NCBI GenBank assembly: GCA_017541145.1
Contig: JAFXZT010000150.1
Location: forward strand, 1-64,000
Length of the DNA: 64,000 nt
Source of the DNA: Bacteroidales bacterium
Lineage (GTDB): Bacteria; Bacteroidota; Bacteroidia; Bacteroidales; UBA3824
Direction: 5' to 3'
Shown: in pieces, positions 17,324 to 29,400 of the stretch
Layout of the letters: each line of letters starts with the position of its first letter
Position numbering within the stretch: the stretch's first letter is position 1
Notes under the pieces: model-generated
The model's input: only the letters and a program-made list of their open reading frames with translations
Databases searched by the model: none
Told to the model about the DNA's origin: nothing
Program-made: the position numbers and the translations under genes

Positions 17324-18265
17324 TTATTTTACGTAAGAATTTGCCGAAATTGATTGATTTGTTGCAACGCATTTTATAACGTCCGCAAACAAATCAGAAA
17401 CTGTCAAAACCTTGATTTTCGGATGAGACTTTTTGAGAGGAATAGTATCTGTAACATACAATTCTGTAAGTTTTGAATTTACTATTCTGTCGTAAGCCGG
17501 ACCAGAAAGTACCGGGTGAGTAATAAATGCTCTTACAGACAAAGCACCCTGTTCCATCATAAGGTCAGCAGCCTTTGTTAAAGTACCGGCAGTATCAATA
17601 ATATCGTCTACAATAATAACGTTTTTACCTTTTACATTACCGATAACAGTCATTTCAGAAACAACATTTGCTTTTTCTCTGTACTTATGACAAATTACCA
17701 TCGGAACCTGCAAGAAGTGAGAATAAGTGTTAGCTCTCTTGCTACCGCCGATGTCCGGAGAAGCGATCACCAAATTTTCTAGTTTCAACGAGTTGATGAA
17801 AGGAACAAAAATTGATGATGAGTACAAATGATCCACTGGAACATCAAAGAAACCTTGAATCTGGTCAGCATGAAGATCCATAGTAATAATACGGTCAACA
17901 CCAGCCACTTGAATAAGATTTGCAATTAATTTTGCGCCGATAGCAACACGCGGTTTGTCTTTGCGGTCCTGACGGGCAAATCCGAAATAAGGGATTACTG
18001 CTGCAATCTTGTAAGCTGAAGCGCGGCGGGCTGCGTCGATCATCAAGAGTAATTCCAACAAGTTGTCTGCCGGAGTAAAGGTGGATTGAATTATGAACAC
18101 GTAAGCGCCGCGAACCGAATCCTCAATACAAGGCTGAAATTCACCGTCACTGTAATGGTTCATAGTTACTTTTCCCAAGGTGGTGCCATACTTCTCTGCT
18201 ATTTGTTTCGACAAATAGAGCGAAGATGTACCTGAGAAAATTTGAATGTTTGTACTTGATGCCAT
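17324..18265 (-). CDS. prs: Ribose-phosphate pyrophosphokinase
   Basis: Makes PRPP from ribose 5-phosphate and ATP for nucleotide, histidine and NAD synthesis. Visible family marks are FGFARQDRK (ATP-binding flexible region), DLHADQIQGFF, and the PRPP loop IVDDIIDTAGTL. The 313-residue length is normal for class I enzymes. It lies 38 bases after leuS on the same strand and is probably cotranscribed with it, ending at the strong terminator. Confidence 0.97.
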   Translation of the reverse strand: MASSTNIQIFSGTSSLYLSKQIAEKYGTTLGKVTMNHYSDGEFQPCIEDSVRGAYVFIIQSTFTPADNLLELLLMIDAARRASAYKIAAVIPYFGFARQDRKDKPRVAIGAKLIANLIQVAGVDRIITMDLHADQIQGFFDVPVDHLYSSSIFVPFINSLKLENLVIASPDIGGSKRANTYSHFLQVPMVICHKYREKANVVSEMTVIGNVKGKNVIIVDDIIDTAGTLTKAADLMMEQGALSVRAFITHPVLSGPAYDRIVNSKLTELYVTDTIPLKKSHPKIKVLTVSDLFADVIKCVATNQSISANSYVK

Positions 18266-18303
18266 TTTTTTGATAAATGCTTATTTTGTTTTTTAGCTAA
18301 TTC

Positions 18304-21072
18304 TTATTTTACAACAAAATTGATCATCTTGCCGGGCACTACAATAGTTTTTACTATGGTTTTACCCTCAATAAGTTTCTGAAGTTTCTCGTTTTTCAAT
18401 ACTTCGGCTTCAATTGCTGCTTTGTCGGCATCTGCCGGAAGATCCAAAGTAAATTTGGTTTTGCCGTTGAGTGCTACCGGATAACATTTGGTAGAATCAA
18501 CAGTGTATTTCTCGTCAACTTCAGGGAACTTAGCATTATTGATGGTTTCGTTGTGTCCAAGCTGTTTCCAAAGTTCCTCTGTAATATGAGGTGCAAATGG
18601 TGCAAGAACTATTGTAAGAGGCTCAAGGATTGCTCGTTTGTTGCATTTTAATGTCTGCAATTCGTTTACACATACCATAAACGCACTTACTGAGGTATTG
18701 TATGAAAGTGCAAGTATATCTGATTCTACTTTCTTTACAAGTTTGTTCAATGCTCTAAGCTCCTGATCTGTAGGTTGCTCGTCTGATACATTTAAAGTAT
18801 CGGATTTATCATTGAAGAACAATCTCCAGAATTTTTTCAAGAACTTGCTTACACCCTCAATACCGCCGGTATCCCAAGGTTTTGACTGATTGATTGGTCC
18901 GAGGAACATCTCGTAAAGTCGCAATGTATCTGCTCCGTATTTCTCTACAATAGAATCCGGATTTACAACATTAAACATCGACTTACTCATTTTCTCAATT
19001 GCCCAACCGCAAATATATTTGCCGTTTTCAAGAACAAATTCTGCTGTAGCAAATTCAGGTCTCCATTTCTTGAATGCTTCAAGATCTAATACATCATTGT
19101 TTACGATGTTGACATCAACATGGATTTCCTGTGTATCATACTGATCTTTCAATCCTAATGATACAAATTTGTTTGTACCTTTTATTCTGTATACAAAGTT
19201 TGAACGTCCTTGTATCATACCTTGATTTACAAGTTTTTTAAACGGTTCTTCTTTGCAAACATATCCTAAGTCAAACAAAAATTTATCCCAAAATCTTGAA
19301 TAAATCAAGTGACCAACAGCGTGTTCTGTACCACCGATATACAAGTCAACATCCTGCCAATATTCGTTGGCTTCTTTCGAAACAAGAGCCTCATTGTTGT
19401 CAGGATCCATGTATCTCAAATAATATGCTGATGAACCGGCAAAACCAGGCATTGTAGATGTCTCATACGGATAACCGTCTACAGTTTTCCAATCTTTTGC
19501 ACGGCTCAAAGGAGGTTCTCCGCTTTCGGTCGGTAAGAATGAATCTACTTCCGGCAATTCCAACGGCAATTTTTCTAATGGCAACATGTGTGCTTTGCCG
19601 TCTTTGTAATATACAGGGAATGGTTCACCCCAATATCTTTGACGTGAGAATATTGCATCTCTAAGTCTGTAATTGATTTTTCTGTTACCGAATCCGCGTT
19701 TTTCTACTTCTTGAATTGCTGCTTCTTTAGCCGCTTTTACTTCCAAACCGTTGAAAATTCCCGAATTCATCATGATACCTTCTTTGGCATCGTAGCTCTC
19801 TTGGCTAACATCTGCGCCCTCAATAAGAGGAATAATCGGAAGGTTGAAATTCTTAGCAAATGCATAGTCACGACTGTCATGAGCCGGTACTGCCATAATT
19901 GCACCTGTACCGTAGCCGGCTAATACGTAATCTGAAATCCAAATAGGAATTTCGTCTCCGGTAAACGGATTGATTGCGTAAGCTCCTGTAAACTGACCTG
20001 TTACAGTTCTTGTATCAGCCATACGTTCAAGTTCGGTACGTTTGCTTGCACCTGCGATATAGGCTTCTACAGCTTCTTTGCAATCAGGTGTTGTTACTTG
20101 GTCTACATACTCGCTCTCCGGAGCCATCACCATAAATGTAACACCGTAAACTGTATCGGGACGGGTTGTAAATATCTTGAGTTTTACATCAGAATCTTTT
20201 ACATCGAAATACATCTCGCAACCTTCACTTCTACCAATCCAATTGCGCTGCATTTCTTTCAACGAATCCGACCAATCTATAGTTTCCAAACCTTTGAGAA
20301 GACGCTCAGCGTATGCACTTACACGCAAAAGCCATTGTTCCATAGGTTTTTGTACAACAGGATAACCACCGCGCTCAGAAAGACCGTCTTTTACCTCATC
20401 ATTGGCAAGTACAGTACCCAATTTAGGACACCAGTTTACCATAGTTTTAGCTCTGTAAGCCAGACGGTAAGAATCAATAACAGAATCTTTCTCGTCTTCG
20501 GTCATACCGTGCCAAACTTCAGCCGGAAATACGGGAACATCCGAATGAGCTGCGTTTACCTTAGTATTACCGTTTTGCTCAAACTCTTTAATCAAGTTTT
20601 CGATTGGTTCAGCCTTTTGAGTATCATTATTATAATAATGGTTGTACATCTGAATAAAAGCCCATTGAGTCCACTTGTAATATTTAGGATCACAAGTTCT
20701 GACTTCACGACTCCAATCGTAAGAAAAACCGATTTTTTTGAGCTGACTGCGATATCTGTTGATATTTTGCTCGGTAGTAACAGCCGGATGTTGTCCGGTT
20801 TGAATAGCATATTGTTCTGCCGGAAGTCCAAACGCATCGTATCCCATCGGATGCAATACGTTGAAACCTTTTAATCTTTTGTATCTTGAGTAAATATCAG
20901 AAGCGATGTATCCGAGAGGATGTCCGACATGAAGACCTGCGCCAGAAGGATAAGGGAACATATCCAACACATAAAATTTGGGTCGGTCGGATTGATTGCT
21001 AACCTTGTAAGTAGAGTTTTCTTCCCAGTATTTCTGCCAGAAAGTCTCTATTTCACGATGATTGTATTCCAT
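18304..21072 (-). CDS. leuS: Leucyl-tRNA synthetase
   Basis: Class I synthetase for leucine. [17 protein letters not shown] holds the HIGH motif at 48-51, and [14 protein letters not shown] near residue 690 holds KMSKS. Between them lies the CP1 editing domain, which clears mischarged tRNA-Leu ([12 protein letters not shown] and the ATVPAHD-like [10 protein letters not shown] motif are visible). The 922-residue length is typical of Bacteroidetes LeuRS. On the minus strand a TACATTTG box at 21098-21105, close before the start, is the likely promoter. Confidence 0.97.
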   Translation of the reverse strand: MEYNHREIETFWQKYWEENSTYKVSNQSDRPKFYVLDMFPYPSGAGLHVGHPLGYIASDIYSRYKRLKGFNVLHPMGYDAFGLPAEQYAIQTGQHPAVTTEQNINRYRSQLKKIGFSYDWSREVRTCDPKYYKWTQWAFIQMYNHYYNNDTQKAEPIENLIKEFEQNGNTKVNAAHSDVPVFPAEVWHGMTEDEKDSVIDSYRLAYRAKTMVNWCPKLGTVLANDEVKDGLSERGGYPVVQKPMEQWLLRVSAYAERLLKGLETIDWSDSLKEMQRNWIGRSEGCEMYFDVKDSDVKLKIFTTRPDTVYGVTFMVMAPESEYVDQVTTPDCKEAVEAYIAGASKRTELERMADTRTVTGQFTGAYAINPFTGDEIPIWISDYVLAGYGTGAIMAVPAHDSRDYAFAKNFNLPIIPLIEGADVSQESYDAKEGIMMNSGIFNGLEVKAAKEAAIQEVEKRGFGNRKINYRLRDAIFSRQRYWGEPFPVYYKDGKAHMLPLEKLPLELPEVDSFLPTESGEPPLSRAKDWKTVDGYPYETSTMPGFAGSSAYYLRYMDPDNNEALVSKEANEYWQDVDLYIGGTEHAVGHLIYSRFWDKFLFDLGYVCKEEPFKKLVNQGMIQGRSNFVYRIKGTNKFVSLGLKDQYDTQEIHVDVNIVNNDVLDLEAFKKWRPEFATAEFVLENGKYICGWAIEKMSKSMFNVVNPDSIVEKYGADTLRLYEMFLGPINQSKPWDTGGIEGVSKFLKKFWRLFFNDKSDTLNVSDEQPTDQELRALNKLVKKVESDILALSYNTSVSAFMVCVNELQTLKCNKRAILEPLTIVLAPFAPHITEELWKQLGHNETINNAKFPEVDEKYTVDSTKCYPVALNGKTKFTLDLPADADKAAIEAEVLKNEKLQKLIEGKTIVKTIVVPGKMINFVVK

Positions 21073-21412
21073 TTTTTTGTGCTAATAAATTTAATCGCAA
21101 ATGTAGTATTTTTTTTCTATTCACAGAATTTATTCGGTGTAATTTTAATGTAAAGATTTTTTACTTACAACCCCAAAACGGGATTGGGACATCACAGCCA
21201 TTTTATTTAACATTTTTTATTGTCGTTACGATGTGTACGGAGGTTTTGACATCCTGATATTTGAACATTTCTGTCAGTACAACATACCGTTTTTTCCGCT
21301 GTTGAAATTGTTTTTCGTCTTAAATCGTTTAATTTCGGTAATAAAATAAAAATTCAACAAAAAATTAATTATATTTGCAAACCAGTTATAAATTAAAAAA
21401 TTTTACACTAAT

Positions 21413-22642
21413 ATGAAAAAAAGCATTATTGCACTCGCAACAGCTCTCACCCTCAGCACTGCTGTTGACGCTCAAAAATTCGACAATCTTGCCATGACTC
21501 CGCCTATGGGTTGGAACAGTTGGAACACTTTCGCTTGCGATATCAGCGAAAAAACTGTTAAAGATATGGCTGACCTTTTTGTAGAACTCGGTCTTGACAA
21601 AGCGGGTTATGAATACATCGTAATTGATGACGGTTGGATGAAAAAAGAACGTGACAAACAAGGTAACCTTGTTCCCGATCCAGAAAAATTTCCTAACGGT
21701 ATCAAAGCTGTAGCCGATTATGTACATTCCAAAGGTTTGAAATTCGGTATTTACAACTGCGCAGGTACACAGACTTGCGGCGGATATCCCGGCGGAAGAG
21801 GTCACGAATATCAAGACGCGTTGCTTTACGCAAGTTTTGGAATCGATTATCTGAAATACGATTGGTGTAACACCGGAAAACTCTATGCTCCAGAGGCTTA
21901 CAAAACCATGCGTGATGCTCTTTACTCAGCCGGACGCCCTGTAGTATTCTCTATTTGTGAATGGGGCGACAACAAACCTTGGGAATGGGGCGCAGAAATC
22001 GGTCACTTGTGGCGTACTACAGGCGATATTTATTGCTGTTATGATTGTGAATATGTTACCAACAAGGGACTTCCTACCCAATGGTCAGCATGGGGCGTAT
22101 GGCCAATCCTCAGAATGCGAAAAGATATCAGAAAATACGCCGGTCCGGGACATTGGAACGATCCAGACATGTTGGAAATCGGTAAATGTATGAACGCTGC
22201 CGAAGACCGTTCTCATTTTGCTCTTTGGTGTTTGAGCGCAGCCCCGCTAATTCTCGGAAACGACCTCAGAACTTGCAACAATGAAACTAAAAAGCTGATT
22301 ACCAACAAAGAACTGATTGCCGTTGACCAAGATAAACTCGGTATTCAGGGTTATGAATATCAGTTTAAAGACAGCATCTCAATTTGGGTAAAACCGTTGG
22401 AAGACGAAGCTTGGGCTGTAGGTTTTGTTAATACTTCTAAGGTTGAGAAAACATTGGAATTTGATTTCAAAGCCAATACAATTTTCGATGAATTTTCACG
22501 TCGCGAACTCAACGCCAGCAAACACGAATACATAATCCGCGATTTGTTTAAACACGAAGATTTGAAAAACACAACTTCAAAACCAATTAAAACAAAAATC
22601 GGTTCTCACGACATCTATATGTTGAAACTTTCTAAGAAGTAG
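21413..22642 (+). CDS. Secreted GH27 alpha-galactosidase
   Basis: A glycoside hydrolase releasing terminal alpha-galactose. Residues 1-20 form a Sec signal peptide (MKKSIIALATALTLSTAVDA), so it acts in the periplasm or outside. The catalytic barrel opens with TPPMGWNSWNTFACDI; the nucleophile is D150 in YLKYDWCNTG, and the acid/base Asp lies in WNDPDMLEIG (250-252). A beta-sandwich domain follows (about 320-409). The 409-residue length is normal. It stands alone, with no SusC/SusD pair or other sugar genes, unlike a typical polysaccharide utilisation locus. TATATTTG at 21370-21377 is a likely -7 box. Confidence 0.93.
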   Translation: MKKSIIALATALTLSTAVDAQKFDNLAMTPPMGWNSWNTFACDISEKTVKDMADLFVELGLDKAGYEYIVIDDGWMKKERDKQGNLVPDPEKFPNGIKAVADYVHSKGLKFGIYNCAGTQTCGGYPGGRGHEYQDALLYASFGIDYLKYDWCNTGKLYAPEAYKTMRDALYSAGRPVVFSICEWGDNKPWEWGAEIGHLWRTTGDIYCCYDCEYVTNKGLPTQWSAWGVWPILRMRKDIRKYAGPGHWNDPDMLEIGKCMNAAEDRSHFALWCLSAAPLILGNDLRTCNNETKKLITNKELIAVDQDKLGIQGYEYQFKDSISIWVKPLEDEAWAVGFVNTSKVEKTLEFDFKANTIFDEFSRRELNASKHEYIIRDLFKHEDLKNTTSKPIKTKIGSHDIYMLKLSKK

Positions 22643-22660
22643 TTTTCAAAAGGCAATATT

Positions 22661-22697
22661 TATATTTTGGGCGGACTAATTGTCCGCCTAAAATATA
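22661..22697 (+). terminator. Hairpin after GH27
   Basis: A 16-bp stem (TATATTTTGGGCGGAC with GTCCGCCTAAAATATA, one G-T pair), loop TAATT. There is no long T tract. Confidence 0.7.
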
Positions 22698-23128
22698 TCA
22701 AAAATCATAGCTAACTACTATTAAAAAAACATCTGTTATAACGTGTATTCTAAAGTAAAACTTCATAATCAATTTTCTGAAAGACATCGGAGTTTTGATT
22801 CTTTATTGAAATAGCTAACATCAAAATTTATGATGTCAGTTACAAGAAAAAAATTCAGCGATGTGCCGACCGATTCTCTATCAGACAACATAATGTCAAC
22901 AAAAAATTTTATGCTTTTGAATTAATTTTTTACGAAAAAAATCGAACTCGTACAGAATGAGCAACAACTCAATTTAGTTTGAATATTTGATTTTGATTTG
23001 AACAAGAATAAGGAATACAAAATTTTAAACGATCAAAATTCCTTCAAAATAATGCATAACTATCACATCTAACAACAATTAACACGAAAAAAAGCGGTAA
23101 ATAAAATATCAGAAAATTCGTTATAATA
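22698..23128. other. Gene-free AT-rich gap
   Basis: About 430 bases with only a 31-codon open frame near 22830. No RNA, repeat or protein homology was recognised; a decayed gene cannot be excluded. Confidence 0.5.
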
Positions 23129-23171
23129 GAAAAAAAAGAGGTCTGTGCAAAAAATTCCGCAACCAAACCTC
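23129..23171 (-). terminator. Terminator after GAF-SpoIIE gene
   Basis: On the minus strand GAGGTTTG pairs with CAGACCTC (one G-T pair), followed by a run of T. Confidence 0.7.
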
Positions 23172-23182
23172 AAAAAAATATT

Positions 23183-24427
23183 CTAGTTAATAAAAAAATC
23201 GATTCCTAACAAAGTGATGTCATCAAAAAGATTTTCGTTAGCTCGCTGAATATCGAGAGCCGAAATTATAGAGTTGATAGTATCACCGATTGGAGAATTT
23301 TTTTTCATCTCCCGTTCTACTATTTTTTGACCGTAATCATCCATACCGTCTTTTTCGAGTTCCACCACCCCATCGGTAAAGCAAAGAAGTTTGCATTCGT
23401 GATCAAGAGTAAGAACGCCTTCTTTCAGACTTGGAATTTCGTCCAACATCCCCAAACCCGGACATGAGGCTTTCAAGAATTGTATTTCTTTGGTAAAACA
23501 ATCAAAAAGGATTGGAGGATTGTGACCTGCATTGATATATTTTAAAAGTCTTGTATTGAAATTGTAACGACCGATAAACAATGTAATGAAACGGTCGCCG
23601 TTAGAATTTCTGACCACAATTGAATTAAGACGTTTTACCAATGTTGACATATCCATATCCGCAACAAACAATGCTTTCAGACTTGCCTGAAAATTGCTCA
23701 TAAGAATTGCGGCCGACATACCTTTGCCCGAAACATCGGCAATACAGAAAAACATCTCCTCATCAGAAAGATAATCGAAATCGTAATAATCGCCACCCAC
23801 CTCATAATGAGGCATATAAAATGGTTTTACAGTAATACGGTCGTCATTTTTGAAGATATCTTCTTTAGGAACGAGCATGTTTTGCATCTTAGCTGCCATT
23901 TCCATTTCTTTCTTGAAACGCTCTTGCTGCATATTTACTTCCATAAGTCTGCGGTTTTCGATAGCAACAATTATGATGTTTGTAAGAGTCTGAATGAAAT
24001 GCAGATGTCTGATAGACGGTGCAATACCTTCTTGTTCGTCTTCAAAATCACCGATTATCACATACGCAAGCGGCTGATTGTCTTGTACAACGGGAATAAT
24101 AAAATCGAAACCTCCAAATACCAGATTAGACATCGAGAATGTGATGTCTTCTATCGGAACCAAATCGCGTTCGGGAACGATACTTTCGTAATCCCCCGGC
24201 TCTACACCGGATTTCATTATAAGGTTCCAATGTGGTTTTTGGTAGATGTACAAAAGAACTTTTCCGATGTTCAGTTCTTCGGTAAGAAGTTTTTCAAAAC
24301 TATTAAGTAGTTCAGTTACAGGCAAATTAGCATTAATAGACCTTGTAATATTCAAAAGGGTCTTCAACTTGAAATTCGAGAATTTCAATCTATCTAAGGA
24401 TGCTTTTGCACTATCTCCCATTGCCAA
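23183..24427 (-). CDS. GAF-SpoIIE serine/threonine phosphatase
   Basis: A 414-residue soluble protein with an N-terminal GAF-like sensor region (about 25-170), a short coiled-coil linker (about 172-195), and a PP2C/SpoIIE (RsbU-type) phosphatase domain (about 195-414). Metal-binding motifs are visible in GGDYYDFDYL, CIADVSGKGMSAAILMS, FTDGVVEL and the terminal DDITLLGI. RsbU-like enzymes dephosphorylate anti-sigma-antagonist type proteins in partner switches. SiaC (41675) is the only candidate substrate in this window. TATATTTG on the minus strand at 24470-24477 is a likely -7 box. Confidence 0.9.
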   Translation of the reverse strand: MAMGDSAKASLDRLKFSNFKLKTLLNITRSINANLPVTELLNSFEKLLTEELNIGKVLLYIYQKPHWNLIMKSGVEPGDYESIVPERDLVPIEDITFSMSNLVFGGFDFIIPVVQDNQPLAYVIIGDFEDEQEGIAPSIRHLHFIQTLTNIIIVAIENRRLMEVNMQQERFKKEMEMAAKMQNMLVPKEDIFKNDDRITVKPFYMPHYEVGGDYYDFDYLSDEEMFFCIADVSGKGMSAAILMSNFQASLKALFVADMDMSTLVKRLNSIVVRNSNGDRFITLFIGRYNFNTRLLKYINAGHNPPILFDCFTKEIQFLKASCPGLGMLDEIPSLKEGVLTLDHECKLLCFTDGVVELEKDGMDDYGQKIVEREMKKNSPIGDTINSIISALDIQRANENLFDDITLLGIDFFIN

Positions 24428-24511
24428 TTAAAAATTAGTGTAAAAAAATTAGATATTTTAATTGTTTGACAAATATATAAATTTTTTCGAAAAAAAAAGT
24501 TTTAAACCAAA

Positions 24512-24608
24512 AAAAATTACGATTTTTTCTTTTGTTTTTTCTAATCGAAAATTTGTGTTTGAATTTTCTGATATTTAAAACAATTGAAAAAAATCGTAAT
24601 TTTCAAAT
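24512..24608. repeat. Long-loop inverted repeat behind efp
   Basis: AAAATTACGATTTTTTC near 24513-24529 and GAAAAAAATCGTAATTTT near 24586-24604 are near-perfect reverse complements. Its position just past the efp stop fits a terminator for efp. Confidence 0.45.
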
Positions 24609-24636
24609 TATGATGTGGATAATAATATCCTACGAA

Positions 24637-25203
24637 TTACTTCTGAGCTCTTTCAACGTAAGATCTGTCGCGTGTATCAATTTTGATTCTGTCGCCTTGG
24701 TTGATGAACAAAGGAACACGAATTTCTGCGCCTGATTCTACTGTTGCAGGTTTAAGAGTGTTGGTAGCTGTATTACCTTTGATACCCGGTTCGGTGTAAG
24801 TTACTTCCATGATTACGAATGGAGGAAGTTCTACTGTAAGGATGTTACCGGTTTCTTCCTGAATAACGATTTCCACTTCTTGACCGTCGAGGTAAAGATC
24901 AGGGTTTTCGATATGTGTTTCAGGAACTGTGATTTGTTCGAAAGTTTCTTGTTGCATGAATACATAAGAATCACTTTCTTTGTAAAGATACTGATAAGGA
25001 CGGCGAATAATCTTTGTGATGTCGATTTCGTGACCTGCAGAGAATGTGTTTTCCAATACTCTACCGTTGGTCAATGATTTCAAACGTGTACGAACGAATG
25101 CTGGACCTTTGCCCGGTTTTACGTGTTGGAAACTTACCACTGTGTAGATATCGTGGTTGAAATTGATGCACAAGCCATTTTTCAAATCTGCTGTTGTTGC
25201 CAT
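24637..25203 (-). CDS. efp: Elongation factor P
   Basis: EF-P relieves ribosome stalling at polyproline runs. Three beta-barrel domains fit the 188-residue length. The tip loop reads HVKPGKGPAFVR with K32 at the site that is modified in many bacteria; no modification genes (epmA, epmB, earP) were seen in the window, so its state is unknown. The C-terminus ends with IKIDTRDRSYVERAQK, as usual. TAACTTTG on the minus strand (25244-25251) is a likely -7 box, so efp has its own promoter and is not simply part of the upstream three-gene operon. Confidence 0.96.
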   Translation of the reverse strand: MATTADLKNGLCINFNHDIYTVVSFQHVKPGKGPAFVRTRLKSLTNGRVLENTFSAGHEIDITKIIRRPYQYLYKESDSYVFMQQETFEQITVPETHIENPDLYLDGQEVEIVIQEETGNILTVELPPFVIMEVTYTEPGIKGNTATNTLKPATVESGAEIRVPLFINQGDRIKIDTRDRSYVERAQK

Positions 25204-25243
25204 TTAATTTTCTATGTTATTATGTTTATACTATTTAACGCAG

Positions 25244-25251
25244 CAAAGTTA
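25244..25251 (-). promoter_or_regulatory. -7 box of efp
   Basis: TAACTTTG followed by CTGCG on the minus strand; no clear -33 element. Confidence 0.5.
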
Positions 25252-25296
25252 AAAAATAATTTCCGATATTGTATAGAGTTTATTTTATTTTTTTCT

Positions 25297-26487
25297 TTAA
25301 ATTTTGTAGCCACCAACCAAAATATCATCCATTTGCGTAAAATTGCCACGCCATTCGGTTATGAATTTCAATAATTTTTCTTGTTGCTCTTTGGAATTCT
25401 TGGTTTCTTTGTTGATATCCAACAATAGATTTTTGAATCTTCCGTATGATACTTTTTTTCCTGTAGAACCGTTGAACTGGTCGGCGAATCCGTCGGAAAA
25501 CATGTAAATATAATCGCCTTCGTTGGCTTGAAACTCTTCCATCTCAAACGGACGGATACGCGGATATAATCCGATTGGATTTTTTACGGCTTTGTGTTCT
25601 ATCAATTCGCCGTTGCTGATTTGATACATCGGATTGTTGGCTCCGGAGAATTTTATTTTTTTGGTTTTGAGATTCAGAATACATAGCGACATATCCATAC
25701 CGTCTTTGGGTTCGAGAGCTGAGGCTGATTCTTGTTTTAATGTCGTGATTACCAATTGTCTGAGGTCTTCAAGTATTTGCGCAGACGATGTGTTTTCGTT
25801 GATGTCGATACAAACTTCATTAAGAAATGTTACGCCCATCATCGACATAAATGCGCCCGGCACACCGTGTCCTGTACAGTCAGCAACTGTAAAAATAAGG
25901 TAATCACCTTGACGTTTCATCCAATAAAAATCGCCGGAAACTGTCTCTTTAGGAATCCAAAACAGAAAAAAATCTGACAACGAATCTTTCAAGATGTCTT
26001 GCTTCGGCAAAATTGCATCTTGTATTCTTTTTGCGTATTTTATTGAATCGGTGATGTCTTTGTGTTTGTGTTCGATATCGTTTTTAAGGTATTGAATATG
26101 AATTTTTTCCTTTTGAATTTGTAACGACATGTCCCAAAGTTTCTTGTTACGAATTTCCATTTCTTCGCGCTCATGCTCCAATTTTTTTTGCTCAATTACG
26201 ATGCTGTCTGTCAACTGTCGGGATTTGGGCAAAGCAACTGTACCGACGTGATTTTCTTGCTGTCGCGATTTTTTTAGGTCTTCGTACAAATATTTCAAAC
26301 GTTCTATCTCGGTTTCTTTGTTTTTGATGTCGGTTTTATATCGGTTTTCTATTTTAGAATTGGCAACAGATATCCGCTTGTGAATTCTAACTTTTTGAAT
26401 CACAATTACTATTATTGCAAGTATTGTTGTTGATATAAATACAATTGTTAACATAGTAAAGAATTTTGTAAACAAATTATTGTTCAA
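25297..26487 (-). CDS. Membrane-anchored SpoIIE-type phosphatase
   Basis: A 396-residue protein with one N-terminal membrane segment (about 8-33), a long charged coiled coil (about 38-150) and a SpoIIE/PP2C phosphatase domain (about 155-396). The domain begins with AKRIQDAILPK; metal sites lie in SGDFYWMKR, FTVADCTGHGVPGAFMSM, FSDGFADQF and MDDILVGGYKI. Its start codon lies inside the end of the nSTAND gene (11-base overlap), so the two are translationally coupled. Such a phosphatase could reverse phosphorylation of a partner when the NTPase senses its trigger; that link is inference from gene order. Confidence 0.9.
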   Translation of the reverse strand: MNNNLFTKFFTMLTIVFISTTILAIIVIVIQKVRIHKRISVANSKIENRYKTDIKNKETEIERLKYLYEDLKKSRQQENHVGTVALPKSRQLTDSIVIEQKKLEHEREEMEIRNKKLWDMSLQIQKEKIHIQYLKNDIEHKHKDITDSIKYAKRIQDAILPKQDILKDSLSDFFLFWIPKETVSGDFYWMKRQGDYLIFTVADCTGHGVPGAFMSMMGVTFLNEVCIDINENTSSAQILEDLRQLVITTLKQESASALEPKDGMDMSLCILNLKTKKIKFSGANNPMYQISNGELIEHKAVKNPIGLYPRIRPFEMEEFQANEGDYIYMFSDGFADQFNGSTGKKVSYGRFKNLLLDINKETKNSKEQQEKLLKFITEWRGNFTQMDDILVGGYKI

Positions 26488-29400
26488 ATAAATTGCCTCC
26501 CAGTATTAGTTTCCATTCCTGATCTGACAATGGCATCAACTGCAACGAGATTATCTTTTGGATATAATTGTCAACTTTTATATCGAAGTAACGTATTGAA
26601 TTATCGGCAGTTAACACGAAAAGTGTTTTGTCGGACGAAAATCCCATACCCAAGATATCCGATCTATTGAGAGAATGTTCTTCGATAGACAACGGCTTTT
26701 CCTGCAAGTTGTTGGTGTTAATCAACGATATACGTTTGTCAACACTGGAAATTGCAAGCAGCGCGGTTTGCGAATCGTAGATAGAATTTTGCAATCCCGA
26801 ATGTCCGCCAAGCATGTTTACAACTTCGGTATCTGTTTTAGTATCAACTATTTGGATATTTCCGTTGGCAAAACAAACCGCTAATTGACGCTTGTTGGGA
26901 ATTGTAACCATAGTGGAAGCTGTCATGTTTTTCTGCGCAAATATTGTTTTTTGCGAGTTTTTACTGATATTCCATTTGATTAACTGACCGTTGGTTGTAA
27001 GGATGTAAACTTCAGAATTGTTGAGAGCGCAGTTTACATCTGCCAACCTTGTCTTCAAATTTACATTTGCAACTTGGTGAGAGTCAGGATTAGAGAAATT
27101 TAGTACCTGAACTTTGCCTTGTTGGTATGCAACCACCAAATATCGCTTGTCGGTAGTGATGGAAGCGGATTTTACAAAGTCGTTTTGTGAAGGCAGTTTT
27201 ACTCTTTCTTGTGAAGTTACATTCAGATAATAAGTGTTTTTATCAATCGTAGAGTAAACTATATTTTCCGCATCTACCAAATATGCCGACTCTATCAACT
27301 GTTTGCTGTTTTGATATTTTGTAATTTTCAGCGTTTCCTTGGTTTTGCCTGAAACCAACTTATACCCAAATATTTGAGCGTCATTAGTTAAACAAATGAT
27401 TTGATCATTTGTATCCACTGCAAACTTAATAATTTTGGAATTTGTGGTTTTCATCGGCTGAATAAATCCGTTCTGTTCCAAGGCAAAAAGCATTGCATCG
27501 TACAACTCAGCAGAATTTTGATTGTTTTCGCTGCGTTCGTTCAGTTTGTATGCCGTAAGCACCAAACGAAGGTTCAACTTTTTGTCTTCGTACTGATTTT
27601 TTGCTTTCATGGCGAGCATGTTCGCAATTGCCATGTCATAAAGTTTTGCCGATTTCTGTTTTTCTTCTTCAGTAAGTCGTATTTGCTCCTGAAGTTTGGT
27701 ACGGTCGCCTTCGGCAATCAATCGCTGGTCTTCGGCGTATTTAAAATTTTCTTCTGCTTTCAAACGCATACTCACAGCTTCCCGCCTCATCAATTCTGCA
27801 ACATATCTCGCCTTATCCGATTCTGTTTTGGCTTCTAACGCACGCTCGGCAAGAAAACGAGCCGTATCTCGCTGTTGTTTTGCTATTTCGTTGGCAGTTT
27901 CGGCTGCAAGTCGCTGATTTTCGGCAACTTTTTGTTGTTCCTTGGCATATTTTTGCTGCGCTTCGGCAAATATTTTCTGCTGCTCAGCATTGGATTTTTC
28001 GTCCATTGCCCAATATGTTACATAAAGCAATGTCATTATGAAAAATACCAAACCGGAAATAATCCATGTGATTCTTCTTTTTACTGCTTTGGCTTTTGCT
28101 TGGATGTAATCAAACGACGCTTCCAAAAAGTCAACATAATTTTCGTATTTATACTGAGCGTTTTTCAATTTTTGTCGCTGAGGCAACTTGGTATTGTCGT
28201 ATTTTACAAACAAATACGGATTTGGATTGCTTCTATTGAACCATTGATTGAAATATGTGTAATTTCCTGAGTTCAAAAGATATGACGGATTTTTGTCGTT
28301 AACAATCCATAATTGCATCTGCGAATTGAAATCGTAATAATCTTTCATATCGGCAACTTCTTCGTTGTCCCATTCTGAAAGCATTTTCCAGTTTCTTATC
28401 AGTGCCTCGTGAGTAACATCCAAAACTGTATCACCCGAAAGATACTGAGTTTCAGTCTGTCCCGGAACTGAGAACGGTTTTATCAACGAGTTTTCCGGCG
28501 TGCGGAATATATTGATTACACCGCAAACTGTAGCATTTGTAATATGATCTTTGTTGATAATGCCTGTAATTTCAGACAATGTACAACGGTTGCGCACAGG
28601 TCGGTTGTTGTCAACTTTGGTAAGCGACTTAAATGTAATTTCGATAATTTCTTTAGATTCTTCGGGCGTGATTGTTTTTTCTGCCCAGTCGGAATTGTGC
28701 ATGAAATAATCGTAAGCCGATTCGTACAAAATACCGGCATGAGCATTCAAAACGTTGTTCAAATCCGGTTTTTCGTAAAATTTCAGTTGATAATCAGGCA
28801 GATTGTTGTACCAACGGTCAAATTCGCCTTTGTCTTCGGGACTGAGAACTTCGCTGGAAATTCCCGCAATTTTGGCAAGATGAATCAAATCCATTTCCAC
28901 AGCACCGTTGTCCGCAACTTTCCAAAGCAAATTGAGAGCGTGTTGCAACACCGGCAACTGGTCAAAACCGGAATTTAGATTGTTGATAATTACTTCGCAA
29001 AGTCGTGACGAGATTTTGCCGCCCGCCATTGTAGCCGGTTCTTCTATAATTTGACGAATTTCGGTACGTTTTAGCTGCGGTACAAAAAACTGTGAATAGG
29101 CGATGTATTCCGGAAGATTTTTAAATACAGTACACTGCGAGATAAAATCACTTCGCATTGTAAAAATTACATAAATTGGGAGCTTCTCAGTAATTGATAT
29201 TCTGATAGTTTCCAAAAGAAGATTAATTGCAGTATACGATTCGTTCGACGGAATACCTTGATTGAAATTTTCCGAATTTGTAAAAACTTCCTCAAATTGG
29301 TCAGCAATAATCAAGAGATTTTTTCCTCTGTTAGAAATATCATCGCCGTCAGTAACATAAAACTCAGAATTTTTGTAAAGATCTACCAAAGCCGAAAATC

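Noticed and set aside
22830..22925. 31-codon open frame in the gap after GH27
   Set aside because: Too short, without promoter or recognisable sequence.
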